Positions 1-10,577 of a stretch of 64,000 nt of DNA are shown here, in pieces. The translations under genes were made by a program, and so were the position numbers. Position 1 is the first letter of the stretch. Every line of letters begins with the position of its first letter. This DNA comes from Gossypium raimondii (lineage: Eukaryota > Streptophyta > Magnoliopsida > Malvales > Malvaceae), in NCBI RefSeq assembly GCF_025698545.1, contig NC_068566.1, positions 42,325,192-42,389,191 on the forward strand. Direction: 5' to 3'. The notes beneath the pieces are model-generated. The model had not been told where the DNA came from, ran no database searches, and saw nothing but the letters and a program-made list of their open reading frames with translations.

Positions 1-815
1 GATCCTCAAACCTCTTTTACTTATTTGTCTTTTGGATTACTTCTTAACTCATAATACTCCCCAACTAGTGGTGTCACCTTTCTTTTCTTCTCACCCCTTT
101 TAGGAGATGAAATAGTAAAGAAACATAGAAAGTTATGAGCTTAAAACTCCATGCCCTACAAGGCTGATATCTACATATATGCTAATCCACATTCTTTAGT
201 TATGAATTTAAAATCATATACACGGTAAGCGAATGAGGTTTTGGCTTAATGGTAAGTTCAAGTTCTAAGAATTTTGAGATCCGCCTGTGTAAATCATGTG
301 TAGATAAGTTAGTTTGAGTTGAGTTACAAAACTCTATGCCCTATAAGCCAATGAAATCTTGGCTCAATGGTAACGTTGAAACTCTGAGAACTTTGAGATC
401 TCAAATTTGAGTCCCACTGATATAAATCATGTGTAAATAAGTTAATTTGAGTTGAGTTAATTATTCAATTCGATACTTGTGATGGATTTTCTTAGTAATT
501 GTTTATATAGTTGTAAATTGTAACTTTAATATATCATATCATAGTCCAACAGATGTGATGAAAGCTTATCTAGAATGGGAGAACCAAGGTATAGAGAGTA
601 TCATTTTTGTTTTTGTTTTCTGGCTTAGTGAAACTCATTACATAACTAAAAAATTGGGGGGGGGGGGGATAACAGAAAGTGCCGAGACAAACAAGAAATT
701 GAACTTGCTGTTGTAGCCTTAAGTCATTAACAAGGAAAAATATCATAAATTGAGGGGGAAAAAGAGGGTGTGGGAGGAGCCTTGGGGGCTGAAACTGATA
801 ATAATAAAAAGTTGA
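1..815. other. Intergenic AT-rich spacer
   Basis: No supported gene. The stretch holds an imperfect direct duplication at about 232-465 (listed separately) and a run of 13 G at 656-668. The region just left of the small minus-strand gene (about 690-815) would be its 3' flank. Confidence 0.6.
232..465 (+). repeat. Imperfect tandem duplication with tRNA-like (SINE-like) boxes
   Basis: Two copies of about 115 bp follow each other (about 232-345 and 346-465). They share TTGGCTYAATGGTAA near the start, AACTTTGAGATC-like words in the middle and AATCATGTGTARATAAGTTA at the end. In the second copy TTGGCTCAATGGTAA at about 359-373 resembles a Pol III A box, and AAATTTGAGTCCC at about 403-415 resembles a degenerate B box at tRNA-like spacing. 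The first copy has lost the B-box part. A tRNA-derived SINE fragment is my reading; a simple duplicated spacer is the alternative. Confidence 0.4.
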
Positions 816-1247
816 TCAACCTCCATGATCAGCCACATCAACCTTGGTGGTACAGAACAAAAGCCGGCGAAACAGAGCCAACAAGGCAGCACAAGAGACC
901 ACTTTGGCCCTCTTGAGTGCCACACACTTCTTCTTGGCAACATTTTGGGGTTTCTTTTGGCTACTAGGACTCTTCACTTTTTCCATCTTAACCATGCCAA
1001 AACATTTTATTTGTTCAGGCTCAGTTTGATGATCATCACTCCTATGAAACTTGTAGCTCCTGAGGTACATTTGCCTGCATGAAATGCTATCAACGACCGT
1101 AGGATGTGCATGGCCGCCACGGCTGCCACCGTTAGAGCTCAGTGACCTTACAAACTCAGCATCTGATTCCGGCCACTTGTAGGCATTGGTTGGCCTGATT
1201 GGGACCTTAATATCATCTATGCAGGTTGAAATACAGGTTGAGGCCAT
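816..1247 (-). CDS. Small plant protein of unknown function (143 aa)
   Basis: A single open frame of 143 codons reads leftward from ATG at 1247. Its GC content is clearly higher than the AT-rich flanks, which argues for real coding. The protein starts MASTCISTCIDD, has an aromatic/acidic stretch (YKWPESDAEFVRSLSS, about residues 23-38), a glycine- and serine-rich spacer, then a Cys-Arg-Gln-Met-Tyr-Leu-Arg-Ser-Tyr motif near residue 58. The second half is basic (many K and R), ending in an Ala/Leu/Phe/Arg-rich patch and an acidic tail. I recall similar small intronless plant proteins with a CRQxYLRSY motif, but I cannot name a family or a function. No signal peptide or clear membrane segment is seen. 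A TATA-like CTATAAAG lies on the minus strand upstream, near 1290-1305. The start is the first ATG after upstream stops. It could be nuclear because of the basic tail, but that is a guess. Confidence 0.65.
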   Translation of the reverse strand: MASTCISTCIDDIKVPIRPTNAYKWPESDAEFVRSLSSNGGSRGGHAHPTVVDSISCRQMYLRSYKFHRSDDHQTEPEQIKCFGMVKMEKVKSPSSQKKPQNVAKKKCVALKRAKVVSCAALLALFRRLLFCTTKVDVADHGG

Positions 1248-4118
1248 TGAGTGTAGGATTCAAGGGTTTCAACTTTCAAGTGATAAATATGTATAAACTT
1301 TATAGAAAGGCTTTAAGACTGGTTCAAATGGAAGATAACGAAGAGAGATACAAGGGAGAAGCTTTCGTATAGGGGAGTTATAAATTGATTTTTTTTCTTT
1401 CTTTAATGTGAAAAATGTAATGATTTGGCATTATGTGGTGAGTGGATGCATGGAAGAAAACGATTTGTCATTTTTGGGTCCTTCTATTGATTAATGTTTC
1501 TGAATATATTCAACCAAGGACTATGCTGATAAACAAAGTAATTTTGTTATAGTACTAACTGTGAATGACCTGGTGTCATTTAATTGTTCTATGTTCCAAC
1601 ATTGTAGTTTTTTGTACGGATAAAGACTTCAAAATTTCATAAACTCTATTTCTTATTTACTAAAAAAATCTTATTAGATAATTACGCTTGAAATTCAATT
1701 GAATATATTCATCAAATTTTTGCTCAATACATGTAATAAATACTTACAATCTTCCACATTTGATGTTTGTTATCTGGATTTTTTTTGGTAGTTTATATTG
1801 TGTTTGTTTTTATTTTGTTCACTCTTTTTTTATTTGATCATTTAATTTTTAAATACATCAACTGATTGAGTTTTAATTCGATTGGCATGAGCATTGTTGT
1901 CAATGCAGAAATATGTGAGAGTTTGAGGGTGCTAAAGCATGTTATCCTCCTATTTATGAGTTGGAGAAGGGTTATGGGTAGTTTTAGTTCTTATCTTAAA
2001 AAAAATAGTTATGATCAAAACCTACAACGAAAATATTTAAAAAAAAAAATTTAACCCATCTTTTCCACAATTGAATTTTTTTCCTTAATTTTTTCTTTCT
2101 TTTTCCCTTAATTTTTTTTTATTTCCTATCATTTTCTTCATTTTCTCTCTTACAACCTAGAAATCTTAGCCACCGTCTTCCTTAAAAATGTTGTTGTTAC
2201 TTCCATTGAACCTTTGTCGGTGAGCTCAAAAGTAAAAAGATATCCCACAATCAGGCCATATTAATAGCGGGATTAAGAGATCAGAGCACGAAAACTCGAA
2301 AGTTTTGGAAGTGACCTCACAATTTTTTAGGTTATTTTTTGAAAAATCTAATCCTTTAGATAAGAAGAGGAGATTTTGACTTCACTTGGATAGTTTTGGA
2401 TTGACAATCTGACAACAAAAAAGATGTTGGATGATCACAGCAGCACTAGTGAAAAGGACAATTGTGGGTAAGGAGAAGGAAAACAAGGAAAATAGGGAGA
2501 AAGAAGAAGTGTCTCTCGCCCTCGTTCATTGACAATAGTTTAATAAAGAAATCAGCAATTAAGATTTCAAAGTTAGAAGGGAGAAGATGAAAAAAGAAAT
2601 AAAGAAAACATAAATTTAAAAAAGAATAATATCCCGTTAAATTGATTAATTTTTTAACTGTGATAATTAAATTAACATTTTTTATGGCCAAAATAAAAAT
2701 TTTGAAATGATTAACATGACATTTTTTTTTTCAAATTTGATGAGATGGAAGGCATATTAAATGAGAATGTAGGAGACATTCTCATATGAGATTTGCGTTT
2801 TTATTGAGTAATTATAAAAGGCAAATAATAGTGACCGTTAAGGCTTGAAACAAGAACAGTATCCAGTGGAACTTTGGGCCTAAAGAACCTTAGGAATCAA
2901 TTAATATAGTGCAAAGGAATTTGAGTTTGATATTTTTAAGATTTATATGAAAAATAGGTGTTTAAATTATTTAACTTTTTTTAGGTATTTAAAGTTATAA
3001 ATACTTGAAGGTAATAATATTAATATTTTAATATTTAATTTAGATTTTAAGATTAGTAGGATGAAAATCTATGTTTAACTAATAATATTAGTTATTAAAT
3101 TTCAATAAAACAACTTTTAACCCCTAAAATATAGTTATAAGAATGTATTTAACAATTTAAACACAAAACAAACAAATTCACAATTAATATTAGATTTAAT
3201 CTATTAACAAAATCATGGAAATTCAAATTTAATACTATTAGTAACTAATTTTTTCAAATCAACCTCAAAACTCAATTAAACACTAAAAAATTAACAATGT
3301 TACCTATGGGCACAGAAAAATATAACTTTTATCTTTTATAAGTATCACATGGGACCAAGAAAAGACAAAAGTATCGCACTAGAATAAAATGTCAAATTAA
3401 GGTACCAAATGATGTATTAAGCAAAAAAAAAAAAAAATCAACTTGGATGCCCAATGCAAGATTGTGGGAATCGAATCAATTGATTGGAATGGTTGGACTG
3501 GGAATTAGCCGATACATTGGTTTAGTGAAAGAGATTTAACTGGTTGATTCACAAACCAGTTGAATTGATAGGTGAATTGAGTTTTTCTATTTTTTTTATT
3601 TTTTAATAACCTATTTAATCAAATTGGACCAACTAATCAAATTAAAAACTAATGACTTGATTGATTTAACTACTAGAAACTAGTCCGGTTATAAAAATAT
3701 TGGGTCAACAAAGCATTGATTGTGTTAACCAAGTTTGTGGATGAGTCTCATCTTGTTAATTTGAATTGAGTTAGTGTAGTATTTTTAATGTTTGATTTTG
3801 GCTATATAATTATTATTTTAAATTAAAATAATTATTGAATCTTGGAGAATTAATTGGTTTGAGTTATTTTAATTGCTTTTTAGGAGAAAATTTAGACACT
3901 TTAAAATGTTGAAATTTAGCCTTATTTACTCTATTTTAGAACTAAAATAAATCTAAATCTAGTTGTTAAATTTAAATATTAAAGTGAGAAAAAATAGATA
4001 AATACCAAAATAAACATTTAATGACTACAAAGTATATTAACTGACATAAAAGATTTATTCAAACCTTGCGGGACTCGCCTCTTTTTCAAATTTATAATGA
4101 ATAAAAAATGCTAATCCT
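1248..4118. other. Intergenic AT-rich spacer
   Basis: No gene is supported; short frames here are AT-rich chance openings. About 3460-3740 contains loosely inverted words (ATTGATTGGAATGGTTGGAC against TTGGACCAACTAATCAAAT) that could be a worn MITE, and there is a poly-A run near 3424-3437. Nothing else is recognised. Confidence 0.5.
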
Positions 4119-5176
4119 TAATGTTGTAAACGGATTGAATTTGAATGAACCAACATACGTCTATATTCAAGTGTTTATTTTAAATGTTCGTGTTCATTAA
4201 TTTTAAATTTATGCTCGTGTTCATTTATTTAAAATTATATATTTTGTGTTTGTTTGTTTTTAAGCTAAACGAGCATGTTTGTGAATATTAAGCAAGCATA
4301 TTTACTGAATAATGTTCATGAATAGTAAATATATTATATATATAAAATAATCAAATATAAACATTAATAATTACATTATAAATAAATAAAATAAACACAC
4401 AACAATAATAATTTTGGGGCGGGATCCACTTACACAAGTGCAAAACTAAAGAAGTTTTAACCATTTCATATCAATTTGTACTATTAATATTTTAATGATC
4501 CAACTATCATCTTTCATATTCTATTCATATAAATTATGGATGTCAAATTTAATGTAAATTAAAATTTCTAACTATTTGTTTTAGACTTAGTATCTTGGCA
4601 ATGTATTTTTTTATTCCACAAGCAACTTTAAAACTTGCCATGTTTCTCTTTTTTTTAATATTTATTTTAAATATTCTATCATATCTATATAGGACACTTG
4701 TCAACCTCTTAACCCTACTTATGGAATCTAAAAATTTCACTAGCGATTGTACCAAATATTTTCTCTTTGTTTTATGTAAAATAATTTCAATTGTTCAATA
4801 AATATTAATATATATATAATTTTAAATAAAAAGATAGAGATATCATATTTATTTGAAAAGTTACATGCACGACAAGTACTATTATATTAATAAATTTAAT
4901 GATTGGATCGTTAAAATATTAATCCTACAAAAAGATACGAAAGGGTATAGCGGTATAAGTGGATCCTTCCTATAATTTTCTATTACAATAATCGAGTTTT
5001 AAGCGAACGTAAACAAATTTATTTATGAAAATTAATAAATTGAACAAATTTTGTTCTAGTTCATCTCATTTAATAAACAAATCTTTTAGCTTTGTTCATA
5101 TTCATTTATTTAACTTGAACAAAAATTAAATTATTTATGAAATGTTGTTTCAACGAGTTACTCATTTATAACCCTA
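4119..5176. mobile_element. Probable hAT-type MITE, interrupted by another MITE
   Basis: The left end (about 4119-4320) carries GTTGTAAACG then words such as GTTCGTGTTCATTAA and AAACGAGCATG. The right end (about 4985-5176) carries GTTCATATTCATTTATTTAA and ends ATTTATAACCCT, so the ends are roughly inverted (TTGTAAACG against TTATAAATG). GTTCGTGTTC/AAACGAGC words are typical of plant hAT-like MITEs. The middle is occupied by the 4416-4971 element. Outer target duplication is not clear, so the ends are approximate. Confidence 0.45.
4416..4971. mobile_element. MITE with about 95-bp terminal inverted repeats and 8-bp target duplication
   Basis: The left end GGGGCGGGATCCACTTACAC is matched in reverse complement by the right end (AGGAAGGATCCACTTATAC). 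A second inverted block further in pairs ATTAATATTTTAATGATCCA near 4482-4501 with its complement near 4903-4922. The direct repeat ATAATTTT flanks both sides (4408-4415 and 4972-4979); with one mismatch it extends to 9 bp. Length is 556 bp with no supported coding. Long inverted ends suggest a Mutator-like MITE, while an exact 8-bp duplication would suit hAT. It sits inside the 4119-5176 element, so it is the younger insertion. Confidence 0.75.
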
Positions 5177-6313
5177 TTAACTCTATCTAAAAGTTAGTTG
5201 CAATTTTTTCTTTTACATATTACAAACGGATTACAATCACAAAATTTAAATCCTAATTGTTAAGATCTCAATAAGGGGCTTAATTTTACCATGAACGGAT
5301 CAGTCTACAATGTATGTTGACAAGTTTTCCTGAAGTCAAACACCATTAAAATTTTTGTTATAATAAATATCGATAGCTGCGGTAGAATGATCGCAAATCA
5401 ATAATAATAAAAAAAGAACACAAATTTTATGTAAAAATCTTTTTGGGAAAAAACCACGAGTAAAGAAGAAGAAATTCACTAATGTTGAAAAACCAACGAT
5501 ACAAGAGAAGTTTTGACTACATCTATTTAAAGGTTGAAAAGTCCTATTCTAATCAAAATCAAATAGTAAAAGTATGGATCTATACGGACTTAACTTGTGC
5601 GATATGGTCACATAATCTCTAATAATTTCCAACTCATTTAATAACCTTTTCAAATTGGTCCCATATTTCCCCTCCACATCTCATTCATACAAATTTTCTT
5701 TTCCATGTCAACTAAGGAAATCAATCACTTTCTTAAATTTCCTGGCCACTAAGTTGGAATTCTTGATGTCTTGACGAGAAACAGGTTACGCAGCTACTCT
5801 TTTTCCAGGCAAGTTCCTAGCTTCAAATGTTAATTTGGACTGGAATATAGTTATTCAATCCAATCCATTTAAATTTATATATAATTTTATTAAATTTAAT
5901 CATAATAAATTAATAATTTCAACTCATCAATCTAAATCTATTTTAACCTAAATTTAAATTAATTTATTTTGAATTGATCAAAACTTAAAATAATTAAAAC
6001 TCTGAAAAGTCTAAATCTCAAATCTAAAAGACTTAAACTCAAAATGACTTATCTAAATTTGATGTTTACTTAATTGACTAAAATTAACCCCAATCAAAAT
6101 GAATAGGAGTTTCTCAATTAATGGCTACGAAATCGAAATGCCAATCTTGGATTATAGGGCTGTCCCATCTTTGCTTTTGTTTTAATGTATATCCCTAAAG
6201 AAATGATAAAGGAATGGACTTTTCTCTTCCCCGGTTCCATCACAACTTAGTCAACAATCACGTGGAAGAAGATTACAAATGTGTGCCACTAGAGGATGCA
6301 CATAATTATAACG
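5177..6313. other. Intergenic AT-rich spacer
   Basis: No gene, repeat or regulatory site that I can support. The sequence is AT-rich without a reading frame worth listing. Confidence 0.5.
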
Positions 6314-6796
6314 GTTAAATTGCACTTAATGTCATTAAATTATTAGTGAATCTATATTTTGATTACTTAATTTAAAAAAGTTATAAAGTAGTTATTGAAC
6401 TATTTGGAAGTTTTCATTCAAGTTACTGGACTGTTAAAATTGTCGTTATATGGTCTTCTCTATTTGCACCGCTTGCATCAATCGAAAGCTTCCATTCCCC
6501 TTCTTTTCTACAGTTATTTTTTTTATGAAACAATTTTAGACATCATGAATCTGTAAACCAAAATCAAAACAAATTTTTCATCTGATCTTCGACATTGACA
6601 GTCAGATCGACTTAGATCTCAAGTATATCCTTTTTTTAGAAACACTTAACAACCTATTGACTTAAATAAAAACTTTTGAATAGTTTAGTGACTTATATAA
6701 AAAATTTTCCAATAGTCCAATGACCATTTTGTAACTTTTTGAAATTAAGTGACCAAAATATAAACTTACTAATAGTTTAGTTTACTCATTTAGGCC
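6314..6796. mobile_element. MITE with long terminal inverted repeats (Mutator-like style)
   Basis: About 110 bp at the left (ATTATTAGTGAATCTATATT, then TTACTTAATTT, AAAGTTATAAA, TTGAACTATTTGGAAGTTTT) is matched in reverse complement by the right end (CTATTAGTAAGTTTATATTT, then TCACTTAATTT, AAAGTTACAAA, TTGGACTATTGGAAAATTTT). The spacer of about 230 bp carries no coding. Phrases of the kind 'gtcactaaactattagtaag' are familiar from plant Mutator-like MITEs. No clean target duplication is visible, so the exact ends are uncertain. Confidence 0.7.
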
Positions 6797-9222
6797 AAAT
6801 TCAAAAAAATTATGTCTAAGGAATGGAGATGAAATTATAAATTTCAAAAGCTAAGATGTTACCGGGTAAAAGAAGCCTAATTTTTGTCACTAATTTTAAT
6901 ACTTTTTAACATGATTATTACTAATCTTAAAAGGGTTAGCATTTAATATATTAGTAGTGTATTTTTTTATCCCACAAGCAACCTTAAAAAATAGTTATGT
7001 ATCTCTTTTTTTTAAAAATATTTTATTATATCCCTCAGTTTTTTACTCTACTTGGAAAGTCAACAAATCTCATTGAGTGTCAAATATTTTCCATTGGAAA
7101 TATTGAACACAAGTTGGGTGGCATACAGGAAGAAGTTTGGACGAGGCTTTTTGGATAAAGTTTACTACCATAAAATTTGCAACTACATTTCGTATTAGGG
7201 TTTTTCCTCAGAGGATGTTTTATTATATTACTTGAATTAATTAATTTAGGGTTAGTATTATTATCTTTATTTTAATTTAGGATTTTTATCATTTTAATCG
7301 CTATATTGGCATTACCACTATAGAGTGGAAGTTAGAATACAACTCCTTTCCTATAAGAGGTAACTTTCGGCAACAGTTAGATAGACAAAATATGAATTAT
7401 TTTAGTTAAATTTTGCTATTCATTTTATATGGATTTAATTTTTTACTTTAATTTAATTATTTTTATGTTTTTATTTTTTACTTTTAAAATTTCAGTCCTT
7501 ACTAAACGATAATTATTAAATTCATCAAGTTATGTTATTTCCAACGTCGATGCGACAAACATATTATCATATGTGTAACGCAGTGTCACTTGTTATTTTC
7601 ACATATTATTCATTAAAAATCCAATTAATTGATTAATCACGCTATTTGCATCAAAATTGAAATTTCAAAATTCAAAAGTATAAGGACTTAGAATGATCCA
7701 ATTACGAATATAGACTAAATCTACAATCGTATGCATAGGACTAGTAACTGAATTTAACTGCTGCTATTTGGGTTAAGATTAAAATTTCAAAATTTGAAAA
7801 TATAGAGACTAAAATTGATTAAATTAAAATATAAGAATTAAATCCATAATTTTGCAAAGTACAGGGACTAATAAAAGATTTAACCAATTATTTTTTTTCC
7901 TTTGTTTAATATAATTTTCGGCATTCTCTTAATTATGAGCAACTAATTTTACTTTTCAACCGATGGTCAGTTTTATTGGAATTGTAAGATTCAAAGTGTT
8001 CCTCATTTTTGGGTATTCATTGATATTTTGCTTATTCTCCGTTTCATGACTTTTATTACTGTTCCACATTGAGAGCCTTGTTTGGTATTTGGGATAATAA
8101 ATAGTTAGAGTAATTAAATTTGCAGTTGTATTTTATTCTAATAATTAGAGCATGTTAGTAAAATTTGATTGAAAAATAATTTAATTTAAATGAATTGTTG
8201 AATTGAGTTTATTAATTAGAATTGGGTCATTCTAATTTGTAAGGTCATTGGTGAATTAAATCTTAAGAGCATCCCTTATTGAATTATTCTTGCAATTAAT
8301 TTATAAACTAAGGAAATTTTGGTGGTTTGAAGTTATTCTTTGATTATTTTAATCCGTGATCAATTCGACATCAAAGTTAATATTAATAATATTTTTAAAT
8401 ATTGTTATTTACATTATGTTCTCTCTTTATTTATCTTTATTTTATTATTTTGCAATATTTCATCCCATTTTGTTTTTTCTTAAATTTGCCTAAGTCATCG
8501 CTAGCTCTTACCTAATCTTTAGGAATTTGAATTTACTTCTCTATCTACAAATTTATTTTATTTGTACATATAAAATTATAAAATTGGTGGATTTAATATC
8601 CATCGTAAAGCTATAAATTTTGTGTAGGAAGACCTAAACTGAATTATTGATTTTTGAGGCTAAAATTCAATTTCAGCATGTGGACCAAGAAAAACAATTA
8701 ATTAATCATTTGATATTTATGTGATAATTATGAAAAAAAAACAATTTACTTACCTTGAGATTGTTCTAAAATGAGTGGTGGATCCTGAATATATATATAT
8801 ATATATAAACAATTAAAGAAAAACTAAATTGAAATAAGCATGGACGAAGAAATTATACCTAATATATTTTAAAAAATCCTACGAGAAAATAATAAACTTT
8901 ATTAGAATAATTTAAATATAATCATCTTGAAATTGTTTGAATTATTGGCATGTATGATTAAAAGTCTTGCCTTTATCGTGCTTTGTGAGTGCAACGTTTT
9001 TATGTCGTAGTGCAGTGATGCGTCTTGTTCTATAAAGCTTTGTCGATTTGTTTTAGCCTTGTAGTTGGAAATGGAAATGAAAATGAAAATGAAAATAAAA
9101 ATGGAAATGGAAACTTGCAATCCTATATAATGTTACTTAAAAAATGATAGAAGAATGAGTTTACGTTTTTGGACTGTTTTGAAGCCCGAAAATGAAAATA
9201 AATCATTCAGTCATAGTGAACA
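6797..9222. other. Intergenic AT-rich spacer
   Basis: No gene is supported. The stretch holds a short (AT)n run near 8790-8808 and a GGAAAT/GAAAAT-type hexamer microsatellite near 9068-9117. The microsatellite explains a minus-strand frame with a repetitive Ile/Phe/Ser peptide. Confidence 0.5.
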
Positions 9223-10011
9223 TGTTGAGTTGTGACATATTAAATAAAATTTCTCGAAAATTTACTAGGGGTAAAATCGTCAAAATTTTATCATGAGTAA
9301 AATCGTTAAAATTTTACTAGAGTAAAATTGGGATGATAAAATTATTTAATGTAAATATTAAAGTTTATTTTGGAAAATAGAAAAACTAAATTGAGTTGGA
9401 TCACATTATAGAGTATTGGGTCAAAAAGGCCCAAGAAGTACTCATAATTGGACCCGATATGAGAGAGGCCCAAAACCCCTCATATAACATGAAAAGGGTA
9501 GCAACCCTAATAGAAATACAAGGGTGAATCATTCACACCTCTCCTACTCTATGTAGGATGTTGTTCTTCTATTTAAATTAAATCTCTACAACTCTACAAG
9601 GGTTCTACCTTCTCTTCCTATAAATAGATAGAACCGGTAGAGCTGTTAACATAACCTTTGAAAGATTGCTATTCTACCGAAAATAGAGAGAATTCATTCT
9701 CAACTATTACATATACTTTTCGAAATAACAATTGTATCGGTTTCTATTAAGAAGAGAGAATTTTCATTTTCATCCAAAATGAGAGAAAACTTTTTCTATT
9801 TTTGTGTTTCGATTCAATTGGTTCGAGCTCACACTCGAAGCAATTCATGGTACGAGAATAGCGGAGAAGATCATTTGGTTGAAAGCCAAAAACACAGGTA
9901 CGTATTTGGTTAAGGTTTATTGCTATAAATATCACAAATCGGGTTAGTTTTCAATATTTTAATTTTCCGCTGTACAAGAAAATCGTTTTCAAACTGGGTT
10001 TTCCTTCAACA
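9223..10011 (+). mobile_element. Probable solo LTR of copia type
   Basis: The 789-bp stretch begins TGTTG and ends CAACA, the perfect short inverted ends expected of an LTR. Inside, TATAAATA at 9619-9626 is followed by an AGAG-rich leader, giving a promoter layout in plus orientation. No internal coding region or second copy lies beside it. The 5-bp flanks (GAACA and GGGAC) do not match, so a duplicated target cannot be shown; this may be a recombined remnant. Its right edge abuts a worn gypsy LTR. Confidence 0.5.
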
Positions 10012-10039
10012 GGGACAACTCTAAGACTCCACTCAACTA

Positions 10040-10200
10040 AACCATTCATTATCAAACATACCATAATATTCATACCTAAAATTCAATCATATAATATTCT
10101 CAATATGCCACAATTGGCACCACAATATAACAATTCTCAATCAAACCATTCATTATCAAACATACCATAATATTCATACCTAAACTTCCATCACATAATC
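10040..10200 (+). repeat. Direct repeat, about 40-bp unit, 104 bp apart
   Basis: AACCATTCATTATCAAACAT followed by ACCATAATATTCATACCTAAA occurs near 10040-10080 and again near 10144-10184, nearly identical. It lies inside the worn gypsy LTR. It looks like a local duplication of about 104 bp. Confidence 0.7.
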
Positions 10201-10577
10201 ATCACATCTAAATGTCAAAACTCATCAAGCAAGTTATACCATACTAACCAAAGCATATATGCAACTCATGATACAAACCAACTAAAACATCATTACCTTG
10301 ATACATTTCACTTATATTCACATCTAATTGAACCAAAGCAAGAGTTTCAATCTCATTCACTTACATATATACATAACCATTAACACCTATAAGCATGCGA
10401 CTTATAATCGGGCCAAAATGTTCAAAAGTCTACTGAAGAGATTTATGGATAGTGTGAGCTCTGAAAATGACCCAATCGATAGAACAATTTCCAACAATCT
10501 ACAAGGAAGAAAAACGAAACAAAGGTAAGCTTACTCAAAGTTTAGTAAGTCCATATGAAAATAAACACGACATATCT

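Noticed and set aside
8902..9120. 72-residue minus-strand frame
   Set aside because: Its start is the GAAAAT-type microsatellite and the remainder is AT-rich chance sequence.
9223..10011. Calling the 9223-10011 LTR certain
   Set aside because: The flanking 5-mers do not match and no partner is present, so it is kept only as probable.
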